Assembly: GCA_902601765.1 (NCBI GenBank)
Contig: CACKOO010000005.1
Location: 1 to 58,746 of the forward strand
Direction: 5' to 3'
DNA length: 58,746 bases
Source of the DNA: Hydrogenophilales bacterium
GTDB taxonomy: Bacteria; Pseudomonadota; Gammaproteobacteria; Burkholderiales; Eutrophovitaceae
The translations under genes were made by a program, and so were the position numbers. This document shows, piece after piece, positions 1 through 8,691 of the stretch; positions within the stretch are counted from its first letter, which is position 1, and every line of letters starts with the position of its first letter. The notes below the pieces were generated by a model. The model had not been told where the DNA came from. It ran no database searches and saw nothing but the letters and a program-made list of their open reading frames with translations.

Positions 1-67
1 TGAAGAAAATCTAGTGAGAAATTAGATAATTCTCAACTCATAGAAGCAAACTTTAAGTGGTGAGAGT

Positions 68-480
68 TTATCCGTTACATATTTTGTTTAAGAATCCCTC
101 ACTGCTTTATGGGGAAAAGCATCTCCCTAATCTTGTCGATTATTATCTGACCCACCACCTCTAATACCCACATCTTTGTAGAAGTTATAATTTAACGTTT
201 TAACCCGAAATAACGTAACGTCACCTAAGATGTAGACTTGAACGGACCTTATCTAGTCTCGCTCTAGTTTAACTTAAATTAACTTAACCAGAGGAGAAGG
301 CGGAAGTAATACAGTCTTAAGTATTAATCATATTCCAAAAATAAACATGTTAATCCGATTTTTAAATACTGTCCAAATCAACATAGAGGGTGGTTTCACT
401 TTGACTTTCAATTATCTTTGTCCAATACGCATAGGATGGTAGGGCAAATGGCGGTATTAGCACGAGGATACGTTTTTCAT
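68..480 (-). pseudogene. Decayed tandem copy of surface-adhesin-E-like gene
   Basis: Reading the minus strand from the ATG at 478-480 gives a broken relative of the intact gene that ends at 488. One base appears lost from the A-run after the start. The next frame then reads a signal-peptide end and mature start (LPSYAYWTKI) matching SPSYAEWTEV of the intact copy. In-frame stops follow where the intact protein has its IRKIDGY region. Farther on, VQVYILGDVTLFRVKTLNY matches AKVYYQGDCKLFRYKALSV, and FLNKICNG followed by a stop at 68-70 matches the intact end IILKAVCNR. The span is about 413 bases against 378. Homology along the whole length with several frameshifts and stops supports a tandem duplicate that has decayed. 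Confidence 0.8.
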
Positions 481-487
481 TAGTTTT

Positions 488-865
488 TTACCGATTACAG
501 ACTGCCTTAAGGATTATCGCGTCTTTTGTGTCGGGAGGTATGTCAATCCAGCCTCTATCTCGTCCAGTAATTATCTTCTCCTTCATAAGACCACCCTCCA
601 TTGCTTCTGTATGTAAGCGAACACTCAAAGCCTTATATCGAAATAACTTACAGTCACCTTGATAATATACTTTGGCAGAAAAATAACCTTCGATGGGTTT
701 CGGAAAATCACTCAATCTCCAGAAATTAACGTATCCGTCGATCTTCCTGATTGTGTCAAAATTCACATAAAAGGTTATTCCACTTTTAGTTTTTGTCACC
801 TCCGTCCACTCTGCATAGGACGGCGAGGCAAATGCGATTACGAATATTAAAATTAGTTTTTTCAT
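488..865 (-). CDS. Secreted surface-adhesin-E-like protein
   Basis: A 125-residue exported protein. It has a signal peptide (KKLILIFVIAFASPSYA) and a mature start EWTEV. The body carries FYVNFDTIRK, KVYYQGDCKLFRYKAL and a C-terminal AVCNR, the pattern of the surface-adhesin protein E family (PF16747 as I know it). The two cysteines (in GDCKLF and AVCNR) could form a disulfide. Family members are small periplasmic or surface proteins; the adhesion role was described for a Haemophilus member and should not be assumed here. A decayed copy lies 7 bases downstream, and a more distant relative is encoded at 18860-19252. Confidence 0.75.
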   Translation of the reverse strand: MKKLILIFVIAFASPSYAEWTEVTKTKSGITFYVNFDTIRKIDGYVNFWRLSDFPKPIEGYFSAKVYYQGDCKLFRYKALSVRLHTEAMEGGLMKEKIITGRDRGWIDIPPDTKDAIILKAVCNR

Positions 866-883
866 GAGTAATAATTTTTTTTA

Positions 884-1120
884 TTATTTCACAGATTTTT
901 TAAATGAGTCATTATTATCAAACAGTAAACGGTAAAAAATGCCATCACAATAATGATCATAGTAGACATCCGTACAAGCGGCACGGAGGCAATCAAATAC
1001 TTCTAGTTTTTGAGGTTTCAAGGCATGAGTTTGCTCTATAGGGCTAGCGCTAAGTGAAAGCGAAGCAACCGAAATCGCTATTAAAGATAGTCTTAATAAT
1101 ATAACTTGTAGTGTTGTCAT
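884..1120 (-). CDS. Possible small secreted protein
   Basis: A 78-residue reading frame 18 bases upstream of the adhesin-E-like gene on the same strand. The N-terminus is hydrophobic with a signal-peptide look (LRLSLIAISVASLSLSASP), and the mature part has three clustered cysteines (FDCLRAACTDVYYDHYC). I recognise no family and see no convincing ribosome binding site, so it may be a chance frame. Codon content and position in a possible two-gene unit are the only support. Confidence 0.35.
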   Translation of the reverse strand: MTTLQVILLRLSLIAISVASLSLSASPIEQTHALKPQKLEVFDCLRAACTDVYYDHYCDGIFYRLLFDNNDSFKKSVK

Positions 1121-1383
1121 TGAATTGCGAGTCGGGGTTGGTAAAAATTATAGAGATTTTAGGTATCGATAATCCAGAATAACGCTTACTGCGAAGTTAG
1201 CAATATAACCTTAATGTTAAGTGCCAGAGATTAGTTCTGTGACCATATTTTTCAAAGTTGCGAGTTTAATTATCAGTCATATCAAAATGAAGAAAATTAT
1301 CATATACTGTTTTTTCCTGTATTTCACAATAATATCTTATTTTATTGCAGTATCTAACTTTAAAAACGAGATAAATATTTCCT

Positions 1384-1884
1384 ATGGATAGAAAATCAAG
1401 CTTTTCAAATAAAGAATTATTAGAATGTGGGCATGGCAAGATGTTTGGGTTTGGCAATGCTAGGCTTCCTTTGCCGCCAATGCTGATGTTTGATAGGATC
1501 ACAAAAATCACTGATAAAGGTGGGTCATTTGATAAAGGTGAGATTATAGCTGAATTCGATGTTAATCCTTCTTTATGGTTTTTTGATTGTCATTTTGAAA
1601 CGGACCCAGTAATGCCAGGTTGCCTTGGTCTGGATGCGATGTGGCAATTGGTAGGGTTTTACCTGGGCTGGATTGGAGAGCCTGGTAAAGGCCGCGCTCT
1701 TGGATCTGGAAGTGTTAAGTTTGCTGGAGAAATCTTACAAGACTCCAGGTTGGTTACTTATCACATTAATATGAAAAAAGTGATTAAAAGAGGTGTTGTT
1801 GTCGGTGTTGGTGATGGTACAGTTACTGTAGATGATAAAAAAATATATACCGCCGAAGGATTGAAGGTAGGATTAATCAAATGA
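1384..1884 (+). CDS. fabA: 3-hydroxydecanoyl-ACP dehydratase/isomerase FabA
   Basis: FabA dehydrates 3-hydroxydecanoyl-ACP and isomerises trans-2- to cis-3-decenoyl-ACP, the branch point for unsaturated fatty acids. The 166 residues follow E. coli FabA (172) closely, with [24 protein letters not shown]. The catalytic pair is His70 and Asp84, at the same positions as in E. coli. The start at 1384 gives the usual N-terminus; no strong Shine-Dalgarno sequence is visible before it. The stop codon overlaps the fabB start (ATGA), so the two are probably translationally coupled, and fabI follows. Confidence 0.97.
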   Translation: MDRKSSFSNKELLECGHGKMFGFGNARLPLPPMLMFDRITKITDKGGSFDKGEIIAEFDVNPSLWFFDCHFETDPVMPGCLGLDAMWQLVGFYLGWIGEPGKGRALGSGSVKFAGEILQDSRLVTYHINMKKVIKRGVVVGVGDGTVTVDDKKIYTAEGLKVGLIK

Positions 1885-3092
1885 GAAGAGTAGTAGTTAC
1901 TGGCTTAGGAATAATTTCTCCGATCGGCAATAATGCTGTAGAAGTTCTAGAATCTTTAAAAAAAGCAAAATCGGGTATTTTATTTGATCAGTCTTATAAG
2001 GATATGGGTTTTCGTAGTCATGTAAGTGGTCAAATTAAAATTAATCTTCAAGATTCAATTGATCGAAAGCTTTTGAGGTTTATGGGGGATGGAGCTAGTT
2101 ACAATTACCTAGCAATGCTAGAGGCCCTTGAAGATTCAGGTCTTCAAGAAAATAATATTTCTGATCCCATGACTGGGCTTATTATGGGTTCCGGAGGACC
2201 ATCAACAAAAAATTTATTGAGAGCTTTTGATATTACTAGAGATACTGGTCCTAAAAAAATAGGCCCAACAAGTGTTCCTAGAGTAATGTGCAGTACAAAT
2301 TCAGCAACTCTATCAACGTTTTTTAAAATAAAAGGTATGAACTATTCTATTAGCTCAGCATGCGCCACTAGTGCTCATTGCATAGGTCATGGAGCAGAAC
2401 TCATTCAAATGGGTAAACAAGATATTGTTTTTGCCGGTGGGGGTGAAGAATTAGATTGGTCTTTATCTGCTTTGTTCGACGCAATGACCGCTTTATCATC
2501 AAAATACAACGATAAACCACATTCGGCGTCTAGAGCATTTGACTCCACAAGAGATGGATTTGTCATCGCAGGTGGTGGTGGTGTGCTTATTTTAGAAGAA
2601 CTTAACCATGCCAAATCAAGAGGGGCAAAAATTTATGCAGAGTTAGTAGGTTATGGCGCAACTTCAGATGGCTATGATATGGTTCAGCCGTCAGGTGAAG
2701 GAGCTATAAGATGTATGGAAATGGCAACAAAGAATTTGCGAGAAAAAGTAGATTATATTAACGCCCATGGCACCTCTACACCAGTCGGTGATAACGCAGA
2801 GCTCGGCGCAATAAAAAAGGTTTTCGGTGAGAAAACCCCATATATCAGTTCGACAAAATCCTTAACAGGTCACTCACTTGGAGCAGCAGGGGTCCACGAG
2901 GCAATCTATTCATTATTAATGTTAAATAATGATTTTATGTGTGAGTCGGCTCATATTGAAAATATTGATGAAGCAGCAAAAGACTCAAATATTCTTACAA
3001 GTATTAGGGAAGGATCTTTTGATGTAACAATGAGTAACAGCTTTGGTTTTGGCGGCACAAATGCATCACTAGTCTTTAAGAGATTCAATTAA
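1881..3092 (+). CDS. fabB: 3-oxoacyl-ACP synthase I FabB
   Basis: FabB is the condensing enzyme that elongates unsaturated acyl-ACPs with malonyl-ACP, directly after FabA. It has 403 residues, a normal length. The active site is visible: Cys161 in SSACATSAH, His296 in [11 protein letters not shown], Lys326 and His331 in [14 protein letters not shown], and the C-terminal [11 protein letters not shown]. The start overlaps fabA by four bases and the stop lies one base before the fabI start. FabF is the alternative, but coupling to fabA and the sequence pattern favour FabB. Confidence 0.95.
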   Translation: MRRVVVTGLGIISPIGNNAVEVLESLKKAKSGILFDQSYKDMGFRSHVSGQIKINLQDSIDRKLLRFMGDGASYNYLAMLEALEDSGLQENNISDPMTGLIMGSGGPSTKNLLRAFDITRDTGPKKIGPTSVPRVMCSTNSATLSTFFKIKGMNYSISSACATSAHCIGHGAELIQMGKQDIVFAGGGEELDWSLSALFDAMTALSSKYNDKPHSASRAFDSTRDGFVIAGGGGVLILEELNHAKSRGAKIYAELVGYGATSDGYDMVQPSGEGAIRCMEMATKNLREKVDYINAHGTSTPVGDNAELGAIKKVFGEKTPYISSTKSLTGHSLGAAGVHEAIYSLLMLNNDFMCESAHIENIDEAAKDSNILTSIREGSFDVTMSNSFGFGGTNASLVFKRFN

Positions 3093-3093
3093 A

Positions 3094-3873
3094 ATGAGAA
3101 TTTTAGAGGGAAAAAAAGGTATTGTAATGGGTGTTGCTAATCATCACTCAATAGCCTGGGGTATAGCAAAAAAACTTGCGGAGCAAGGCGCGGATCTGTG
3201 TTTTACTTATCAAGGTTTACCATTTCTTAGAAGAATTGAGCCATTAGCTAAATCAATAAATAGTAATTTTATCTTAGAGTGCGATGTTCTTAATAATGAG
3301 TCTATTAGGAATACTTTTGCTCAAATTAACAAAAAATGGAGATCCCTTGATTTTGTGCTTCATTCGATTGCATTTTCAGATAAAAATGAATTAAAAGGTA
3401 AATATATTGATTCAAGTAGAGAAAATTTTTCAAAAACTATGCTCATATCTTGTTTTTCTTTTACCGAAATAGCTAAAGAAGCATACCCACTTATGACTAA
3501 TGGTGGATCAATGGTTACATTAACCTATGATGGATCTCAAAGACCTGTGCCGAATTATAATGTAATGGGTGTGGCAAAAGCTGCTTTAGAATCAAGTGTT
3601 AGATATTTGGCTGCAGACTTAGGTGAAAGGGGAATTAGAGTAAATTCTTTGTCTGCGGGTGTAATGAAAACTCTTGCAATGGCTGGAATTTCAGGCGGCA
3701 AAAATATGATGAAATGGTCTGAAAAAAACTCACTTATGAAAAGAAATATTACATTAGATGAGGTGGGGAACTCTGGGCTGTATTTACTTAGCGATCTATC
3801 TTCAGGAGTAACCGGAGAAAATCATTACGTTGACTGTGGTTATAATAAAGTTAGTGTTCCAAAAGAAACTTAA
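3094..3873 (+). CDS. fabI: Enoyl-ACP reductase FabI
   Basis: FabI carries out the last, NADH-dependent step of each fatty-acid elongation round. The 259 residues show the FabI form of the short-chain reductase fold: GVANHHSIAWGIAK for cofactor binding, then the active-site residues Tyr145 (TLTYDG), Tyr155 and Lys162 (YNVMGVAKAAL). The C-terminus has GVTGENHYVDCGY. It is the third gene of a tight fabA-fabB-fabI unit. The FabI fold and motifs are ordinary, so it should be the triclosan-sensitive type of reductase by family, though sensitivity itself cannot be read here. Confidence 0.94.
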   Translation: MRILEGKKGIVMGVANHHSIAWGIAKKLAEQGADLCFTYQGLPFLRRIEPLAKSINSNFILECDVLNNESIRNTFAQINKKWRSLDFVLHSIAFSDKNELKGKYIDSSRENFSKTMLISCFSFTEIAKEAYPLMTNGGSMVTLTYDGSQRPVPNYNVMGVAKAALESSVRYLAADLGERGIRVNSLSAGVMKTLAMAGISGGKNMMKWSEKNSLMKRNITLDEVGNSGLYLLSDLSSGVTGENHYVDCGYNKVSVPKET

Positions 3874-3933
3874 ATTTTTTCAGTTAATAGAGAACATTAG
3901 TACCAAATATTCGGATTAGTTTTTTAAATGGGG

Positions 3934-4061
3934 TTAGTCTTTGTGGTCCTCAAAATTACAGCTTCCCCAATCGTAAGTGTTGCTGGCTTGTTGAATACCC
4001 TCACTTAACGACCCGTTATGTAATTTTGTAATGCCTCCCGCTTTAATTGACGACGATCCAA
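3934..4061 (-). pseudogene. Possible decayed small ORF downstream of SRPBCC gene
   Basis: Just after the SRPBCC gene, the minus strand reads SLKKGYLDRRQLKREALQ in one frame and, after an apparent shift near 4010, SEGIQQASNTYDWGSCNFED up to a stop at 3934-3936. The two halves look like coding sequence but are in different frames and lack a normal start. I do not recognise a family. It may be a frameshifted small gene or chance. Confidence 0.2.
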
Positions 4062-4093
4062 ATAACCCTTTTTAAGACTATCTTGTCTTCCTT

Positions 4094-4624
4094 TTATTTT
4101 TCTTTATCCTGTGTTCGTGCGAGAATTTCCAAAATAACATCGCAAAATTGTTTTTTTATGTTGTTTTCTATGATTTTTTTACCAAAAATTGGGGGTACGA
4201 AAAAAGAGGGATGCAATTGACCCTGCCATGTTAATCTTACGGAATGATTATTTTGCTGATCAATATAATATTTTGACTGAAAATATATAAAATCTCCTTT
4301 AAGTTGATTCATTTCAATCGTTAAGGGATAGTTTTCTGCGACGATCAGTAGTAATTTAAACTCCCTTTTAAATAATAAAAATCGTATGACACCAATCTGC
4401 GCTACTAACTTTTTTGATTCATTTTGCATTAGGATTTTGCTTTCTTTCATTCCTCTGACAAAACGCGGCAGGCTAGAATAATCCGTTAGTGTCTGCCACA
4501 CTGTGTCTATATCCGATTTCACACTTTTCGTTACCACTATATTGTGCATCCCTGGTTTCTGTTCACTAATAAAAATTTTATTTGTACAGGCTAAGCTTAC
4601 GTTGGTAACAAATATTAGTGCCAT
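4094..4624 (-). CDS. Exported SRPBCC (START/polyketide-cyclase-like) protein
   Basis: A 176-residue protein with a hydrophobic N-terminus (ALIFVTNVSLAC) followed by an SRPBCC domain at about residues 28-170. The family pattern is VTKSVKSDIDTVWQTLTDYSSLPRFVRGMKESKIL, then alternating beta strands and a C-terminal helix (NNIKKQFCDVILEIL). Such domains form a hydrophobic pocket that binds lipids or other small apolar ligands. The Cys after VSLA resembles a lipobox only loosely, so export is likely but lipidation is uncertain. The ligand is unknown. It stands alone, convergent with fabI. Confidence 0.7.
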   Translation of the reverse strand: MALIFVTNVSLACTNKIFISEQKPGMHNIVVTKSVKSDIDTVWQTLTDYSSLPRFVRGMKESKILMQNESKKLVAQIGVIRFLLFKREFKLLLIVAENYPLTIEMNQLKGDFIYFQSKYYIDQQNNHSVRLTWQGQLHPSFFVPPIFGKKIIENNIKKQFCDVILEILARTQDKEK

Positions 4625-5367
4625 AAAAGTAGAGGTGCTCTTAAAGACAAAAAAACTTTTTCCGGTCGAAAAACGTAGACCTATTTTAGTATGGAGAGAA
4701 GAAGTAGCGATTTTAATTTTTTCCTCTTTTATTAAATTTTAGCGCTTTTCATTTGATATAATTTTCCTCTCTAGTTCTAAGGACAATCGGATAATTTCTA
4801 ATATTTGGTGGGTTAGAGATAGAAATAAAAACAGTAGAACTCACTACGTGTCTCTCCATTATCAGTAATGGTTTATTAAATAATAATACCTCGATTGCTA
4901 GGAGAGGTAAAAGATAAGTGGTAGGGGAATATTTGGGGGTATGTTGATCATGGTTAAATAAAAAACTATGCATTTTCGATTAAACACGGAAATAGATTGT
5001 AGTTTTTTATTTCTCGATCGTTTCAATTACTTCCGATAATTTTCAAAAAAGTTGCTTCAGCAAGGCGTTCTTCACTTCGTCAAAAAAACATATTATCCAT
5101 CATATTAATATCTAATTTTTTATGGAATCAAACTACCACTATCAAATTCTGAAACATTTTTTTACTTATACTCTTTTAATACAATTCAATTCGGTATGAT
5201 AAAGTTACTTTTATGCAAAAAAATTCGAGTTACGTTAGGCGATGTTTTGGTAGTAGAATATCGTTATTTTTAAATTTATGCCCTCACATCAGTGTAGAGT
5301 GCCTTGCGGCTTTCAAAAAAGAAAAATGATGAGGGCGAAACTAATGAAATCTAATTGAGGTAAGGAA
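4625..5367. other. Intergenic region without a convincing gene
   Basis: About 740 AT-rich bases between two divergent genes. The longest frame (minus strand, 4749-4973) has no protein-like pattern and was not accepted. The only structure I can support is the inverted repeat at 5280-5336, near the following gene. Confidence 0.5.
5280..5336 (+). promoter_or_regulatory. Leader hairpin before acetamidase-family gene
   Basis: GCCCTC-ac-ATCA at 5280-5291 pairs with TGAT-GAGGGC at 5327-5336, a ten-pair stem with a two-base bulge and a loop of about 35 bases. It ends about 32 bases before the ATG at 5368. It could be a leader RNA structure or an operator. No known riboswitch class was recognised. 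Confidence 0.3.
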
Positions 5368-6660
5368 ATGTTGGTTAAGATTACAAGTTTTATCTGGGCT
5401 TTGATGGTTTGTTTATTGTTAGTATCCTGTGATAACAATAAGTTGGAAGAATTAGTAGTCGAGGATATATCTAGCACCGAAGTGTTTCCTTTAAACCCGT
5501 TGCTTGATGAACCGGGAAAATTAATAGTCGCTGGTTCAGGCCAATATAAATATTATATTCCATCTAAGCCTGAAAATATCTATTGGGGCTATTTGCCAAA
5601 CGCAAAAAGTAAACCAATTCTGACAGTTCCATCCGGATCAGATGTGGTTATTGACACGATATCGCACGAAGGTATTTTGGAGGATCAGGGACGAGATCCA
5701 ATTGCCTATTTCAAATCAAAGGGTATTGCCGACGACCTAGTTTTGAAGGATGTCGTAGAGCTCGCCGCATCAAGCGTGAGTCACGATTTCCAAGCTGATG
5801 GACCGCATATTGTCACAGGTCCAATTTTCGTAGAGGATGCAAAGCCTGGAGATGTATTACTTGTGGAAATATTGAATATTGTGCCTCGAGTCCCATATGG
5901 TGTTATTTCGAACCGTCATGGGAAGGGTGGACTGCCCGGAGAATATCCACTTGGTCCAAAACCGGAAACAGATGCTTCGAAGAAGGAACCTAACAAATTT
6001 AGGAATGTTTCTATTTTTGTGCCCACTGTGAGAGAGGAAAAAAGTGGTACTTGGTTCGCTGTTTTGAAAACCAAGAAAAATAGGTTGGTAAAGATCCCTA
6101 CAAATCCTTTTATGGGAATTATGGGTGTGGCTTTAAATACGGAAAAAAAAATTCACTCAGTTCCGCCTGGTATTTTTGGTGGCAATTTAGATATAAACGA
6201 CCTAACAGTTGGATCTAAATTGTATCTACCCGTCTTCGTGGATGGTGCTGGATTCTATACGGGAGATCCTCACATGGTACAGGGAGATGGAGAAGTTGCG
6301 TTAACTGCTCTGGAGCAGTCCTTGAGGGTGACGCTAAAGCTTTCCTTGCTGAAAAAGGGAAGTCCTGACATACCTTCGACAACCGGTTCACTCAGTTCTC
6401 CTTTCGCAGAGACAGAAAAATATTGGATTGCAGTGGGCCTTCATGAGGATCTCGATGAGGCTATGAAAATGGCTATTCGGGAGTCCATTAGATTTTTACA
6501 TGAGATAAAAGATTTATCCAAACAAACAGCGCTTGCGTATCTCTCGGCAGCAACCGATTTTCAAGTGTCGCAAGTAGTTGATAAAGTTAAAGGGGTACAC
6601 TCTTTAATCCGTAAAAGTGACTTTAGCGAAGCTGAAATTGACGACGCAGTAGAAGATTGA
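5368..6660 (+). CDS. Acetamidase/formamidase family lipoprotein
   Basis: A 430-residue protein of the acetamidase/formamidase family (PF03069), which hydrolyses short amides to acid and ammonia. Recognisable parts are SHDFQADGPHIVTGPIFVEDAKPGDVL, the GVISNRHGKGG segment and the MVQGDGEVALTALE segment near the C-terminus. The N-terminus is a lipoprotein signal (LLLVSC with Cys21), so the enzyme is predicted to be anchored outside the cytoplasm. A good ribosome site (TGAGGTAAGG) precedes the ATG. Known formamidases act in the cytoplasm, so an exported form suggests a substrate met in the periplasm. It has no obvious operon partner. Confidence 0.85.
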   Translation: MLVKITSFIWALMVCLLLVSCDNNKLEELVVEDISSTEVFPLNPLLDEPGKLIVAGSGQYKYYIPSKPENIYWGYLPNAKSKPILTVPSGSDVVIDTISHEGILEDQGRDPIAYFKSKGIADDLVLKDVVELAASSVSHDFQADGPHIVTGPIFVEDAKPGDVLLVEILNIVPRVPYGVISNRHGKGGLPGEYPLGPKPETDASKKEPNKFRNVSIFVPTVREEKSGTWFAVLKTKKNRLVKIPTNPFMGIMGVALNTEKKIHSVPPGIFGGNLDINDLTVGSKLYLPVFVDGAGFYTGDPHMVQGDGEVALTALEQSLRVTLKLSLLKKGSPDIPSTTGSLSSPFAETEKYWIAVGLHEDLDEAMKMAIRESIRFLHEIKDLSKQTALAYLSAATDFQVSQVVDKVKGVHSLIRKSDFSEAEIDDAVED

Positions 6661-6897
6661 AAACAAGTGACAGGGGAGCGAGGGGGATATTGCCGGTGAT
6701 TTCCAAAAAAACCTAGTCATTTGAAATATTATTGAAGATATCAATCACATCTGACACATATTCGAAAAAAGAGACGACTTTTTAGGGTTTCCCTGAAAAT
6801 AATTTAGTCACTTTCTTTTGTGGCATACCGATAAAACTTTACATAAATGGCTATTAACTTACGGAGAGAAATTCCTAAATAAAAATCCAGTGTCTCG

Positions 6898-7602
6898 TTA
6901 AGAATTTTCTTCCCTCCTAATTAGCCTAGACCGATCCCAATATCCTTTTTCTATCTTTCCATTTGAATGATAGTAGGTGCCTTCACCTTTTGGCCAATCC
7001 TTTATAAACTGCCCAACAAATCGATCATTACGTTTTATCTGACGACCTTCAAGCTCAGTATCACTCCCCCATGTGAAACTCCCTTGTCCGTGTTTCTGGT
7101 TGTTCTTATATTCCCCAATGTATTTGTCGCCATTGGGGTAAGTGAAAGCACCTTGTCCATGGGCTTTCCCACTTTCAAATTCTCCTGTGTAGTGTTTTCC
7201 ATCAGGCCAATCATAAGTTCCTTGTCCGTGCCGATTGCCGTTCTTGACATCACCTTCATATCTAGCCCCATTTGCCCAAGAGTATGTTCCAAAGCCATGA
7301 TGTTCATCGTTTTTCCAGTTACCAACGTATTTGTCACCATTAGGATACGTGTAAGTACCCTGCCCGTTTCTCTTGTTAACTTCCCAGTTGCCAATATACT
7401 CTCTACCATCAGGCCATGTGTACGTTCCTTGCCCATGATGCTCGTCATTTCTCCAATTGCCGGAATACCTGTCTCCATTGGGATATGTGAAGGTTCCGAA
7501 GCAGTTATCCCACGAAGCTTTTGATGCTTTTGGACAATCTGGCAAAGCCCAACTTTGAGTAATCAAGAATAAGAAAAAGAAGAAAAACTGTAAAACACTC
7601 AT
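6898..7602 (-). CDS. Secreted MORN-repeat protein
   Basis: A 234-residue protein with a signal peptide (QFFFFFLFLITQSWA) followed by MORN repeats of 23 residues. Six regular repeats run from about residue 43 to 180, each of the form GdkYxGnwkndxxhGqGtYtwpn, followed by about two degenerate ones and a basic end. MORN repeats build elongated beta-sheet strips that bind proteins or membranes. In bacteria they are often secreted and of unknown function. Near-identical DNA repeats suggest growth by repeat duplication. The start at 7602 is chosen because it gives a complete signal peptide. Confidence 0.85.
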   Translation of the reverse strand: MSVLQFFFFFLFLITQSWALPDCPKASKASWDNCFGTFTYPNGDRYSGNWRNDEHHGQGTYTWPDGREYIGNWEVNKRNGQGTYTYPNGDKYVGNWKNDEHHGFGTYSWANGARYEGDVKNGNRHGQGTYDWPDGKHYTGEFESGKAHGQGAFTYPNGDKYIGEYKNNQKHGQGSFTWGSDTELEGRQIKRNDRFVGQFIKDWPKGEGTYYHSNGKIEKGYWDRSRLIRREENS

Positions 7603-7745
7603 GACGTTTTCCGGTAAATTTAGTATTTTATAAATTAAATAGTACCCTCATTCTTGTAGAAGGTAAAAGAACTTCACGTGGAGAAATTTCTGAGAGATCA
7701 AATTTAGGGATAAAAAAATGGTTTCAATTTAGTGAATGTTGTCAA

Positions 7746-8191
7746 TCATGGAAAATAAAATCTGAGATTAACCAGCTTTAAAACCCTTAAGGTAAGTGAG
7801 ATTGCCAGATGGCAAAGCTTATCTGCGGTAAGTCGAAAATCACTATTTATTTTGAAATCTGAATATAAATCAGAATTGACCAGCCAAAAAGGATTATTTC
7901 CTAGGTATTTAAGGGCGTGATATACCCCACCACCAGTACCTAATAACCTTCTCCTCTCATCATAATAAGTGATACTCACGCCTAATCTCTCTCCATCTTT
8001 TAAATATTCAATTATTTGCTCAACCAACCATGATGTGTTGATTAGAATTTATGTTATCCCTGCTTTTTTAGGGGCTCGATATTGTATTCAATCAGAGTCT
8101 TCCCATTAACTACATATAACAGCTTTGATTTTATGAGACTAGCTTTTCCCATTCGAGTTCCTTTCCCAGCAGCTAAAATCATCGCTTTCAT
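7746..8191 (-). pseudogene. Decayed MurU-like nucleotidyltransferase
   Basis: The minus strand starts at 8191 with MKAMILAAGKGTRMG, the nucleotide-binding signature of sugar-phosphate nucleotidyltransferases, then KTLIEYNIEPLKKQG. The frame breaks at an A6 run near 8065, and an in-frame TAA lies at 8049-8051. The shifted frame continues INTSWLVEQIIEYLKDG, LGTGGGVYHALKYL and PFWLVNSDLYSDF, a pattern typical of N-acetylmuramate-1-phosphate uridylyltransferase (MurU). The protein then ends early, with roughly the last third missing. A frameshift, a stop and a truncation together indicate a dead gene. MurU works in cell-wall recycling. Confidence 0.8.
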
Positions 8192-8691
8192 AATTAAATT
8201 TTTGCAGGTAATAGTAATTATTTAAACTTGGAAATTCTTTCGTTTTTATATCAGGCAAACACTAAAATTATTTTTCGTTTTATAGTCATAATATAATTAA
8301 CAAGGGATCTCATAATGTAACTCTTGCTAAAATGCATTCGTCAGAACTAGTTGAAATTTCATTCCCAATCTTATTAGTAGAAATATTTTTTGAATTTTTT
8401 GCTAAATTAAGATCATGTTTAATTCATCATAAAATATGAAAGTCATTATTTTGAATGATAGTTACGAAATTAAGGAGCGTAACCAGGCCATCAATAGATT
8501 TCAATCCTTATGAAAAATGAAAGTGTTCGGAAGGCTCTACTTCTGATACCACAATATAATAGACAATTTGCCCTGCCGCATTCTTATCAGCTAGTTGCGT
8601 CAGGCCAATGTTTTTAATGTTTTAAACTCAGTTGCAGTGGTTTGTGGTTGTTTTGGGTATGAGTTGTTGCGGTTATGCCACACTGTAATAC
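8192..8691. other. Intergenic region, no gene recognised
   Basis: About 500 AT-rich bases between the MurU-like remnant and the epimerase gene. Only very short frames occur, for example a 35-codon plus-strand frame starting at 8510 (MKNESVRKALLLIPQYNRQ), and none matches a family I know. It may be degraded sequence like its neighbour. Confidence 0.4.

Noticed and set aside
4749..4973. 74-codon minus-strand frame
   Set aside because: Composition is not protein-like and there is no start signal.
6967..7524. Long plus-strand frame opposite the MORN-repeat gene
   Set aside because: It is a shadow of the repeats, with no ribosome site or family pattern; the minus strand encodes clear MORN repeats with a signal peptide.
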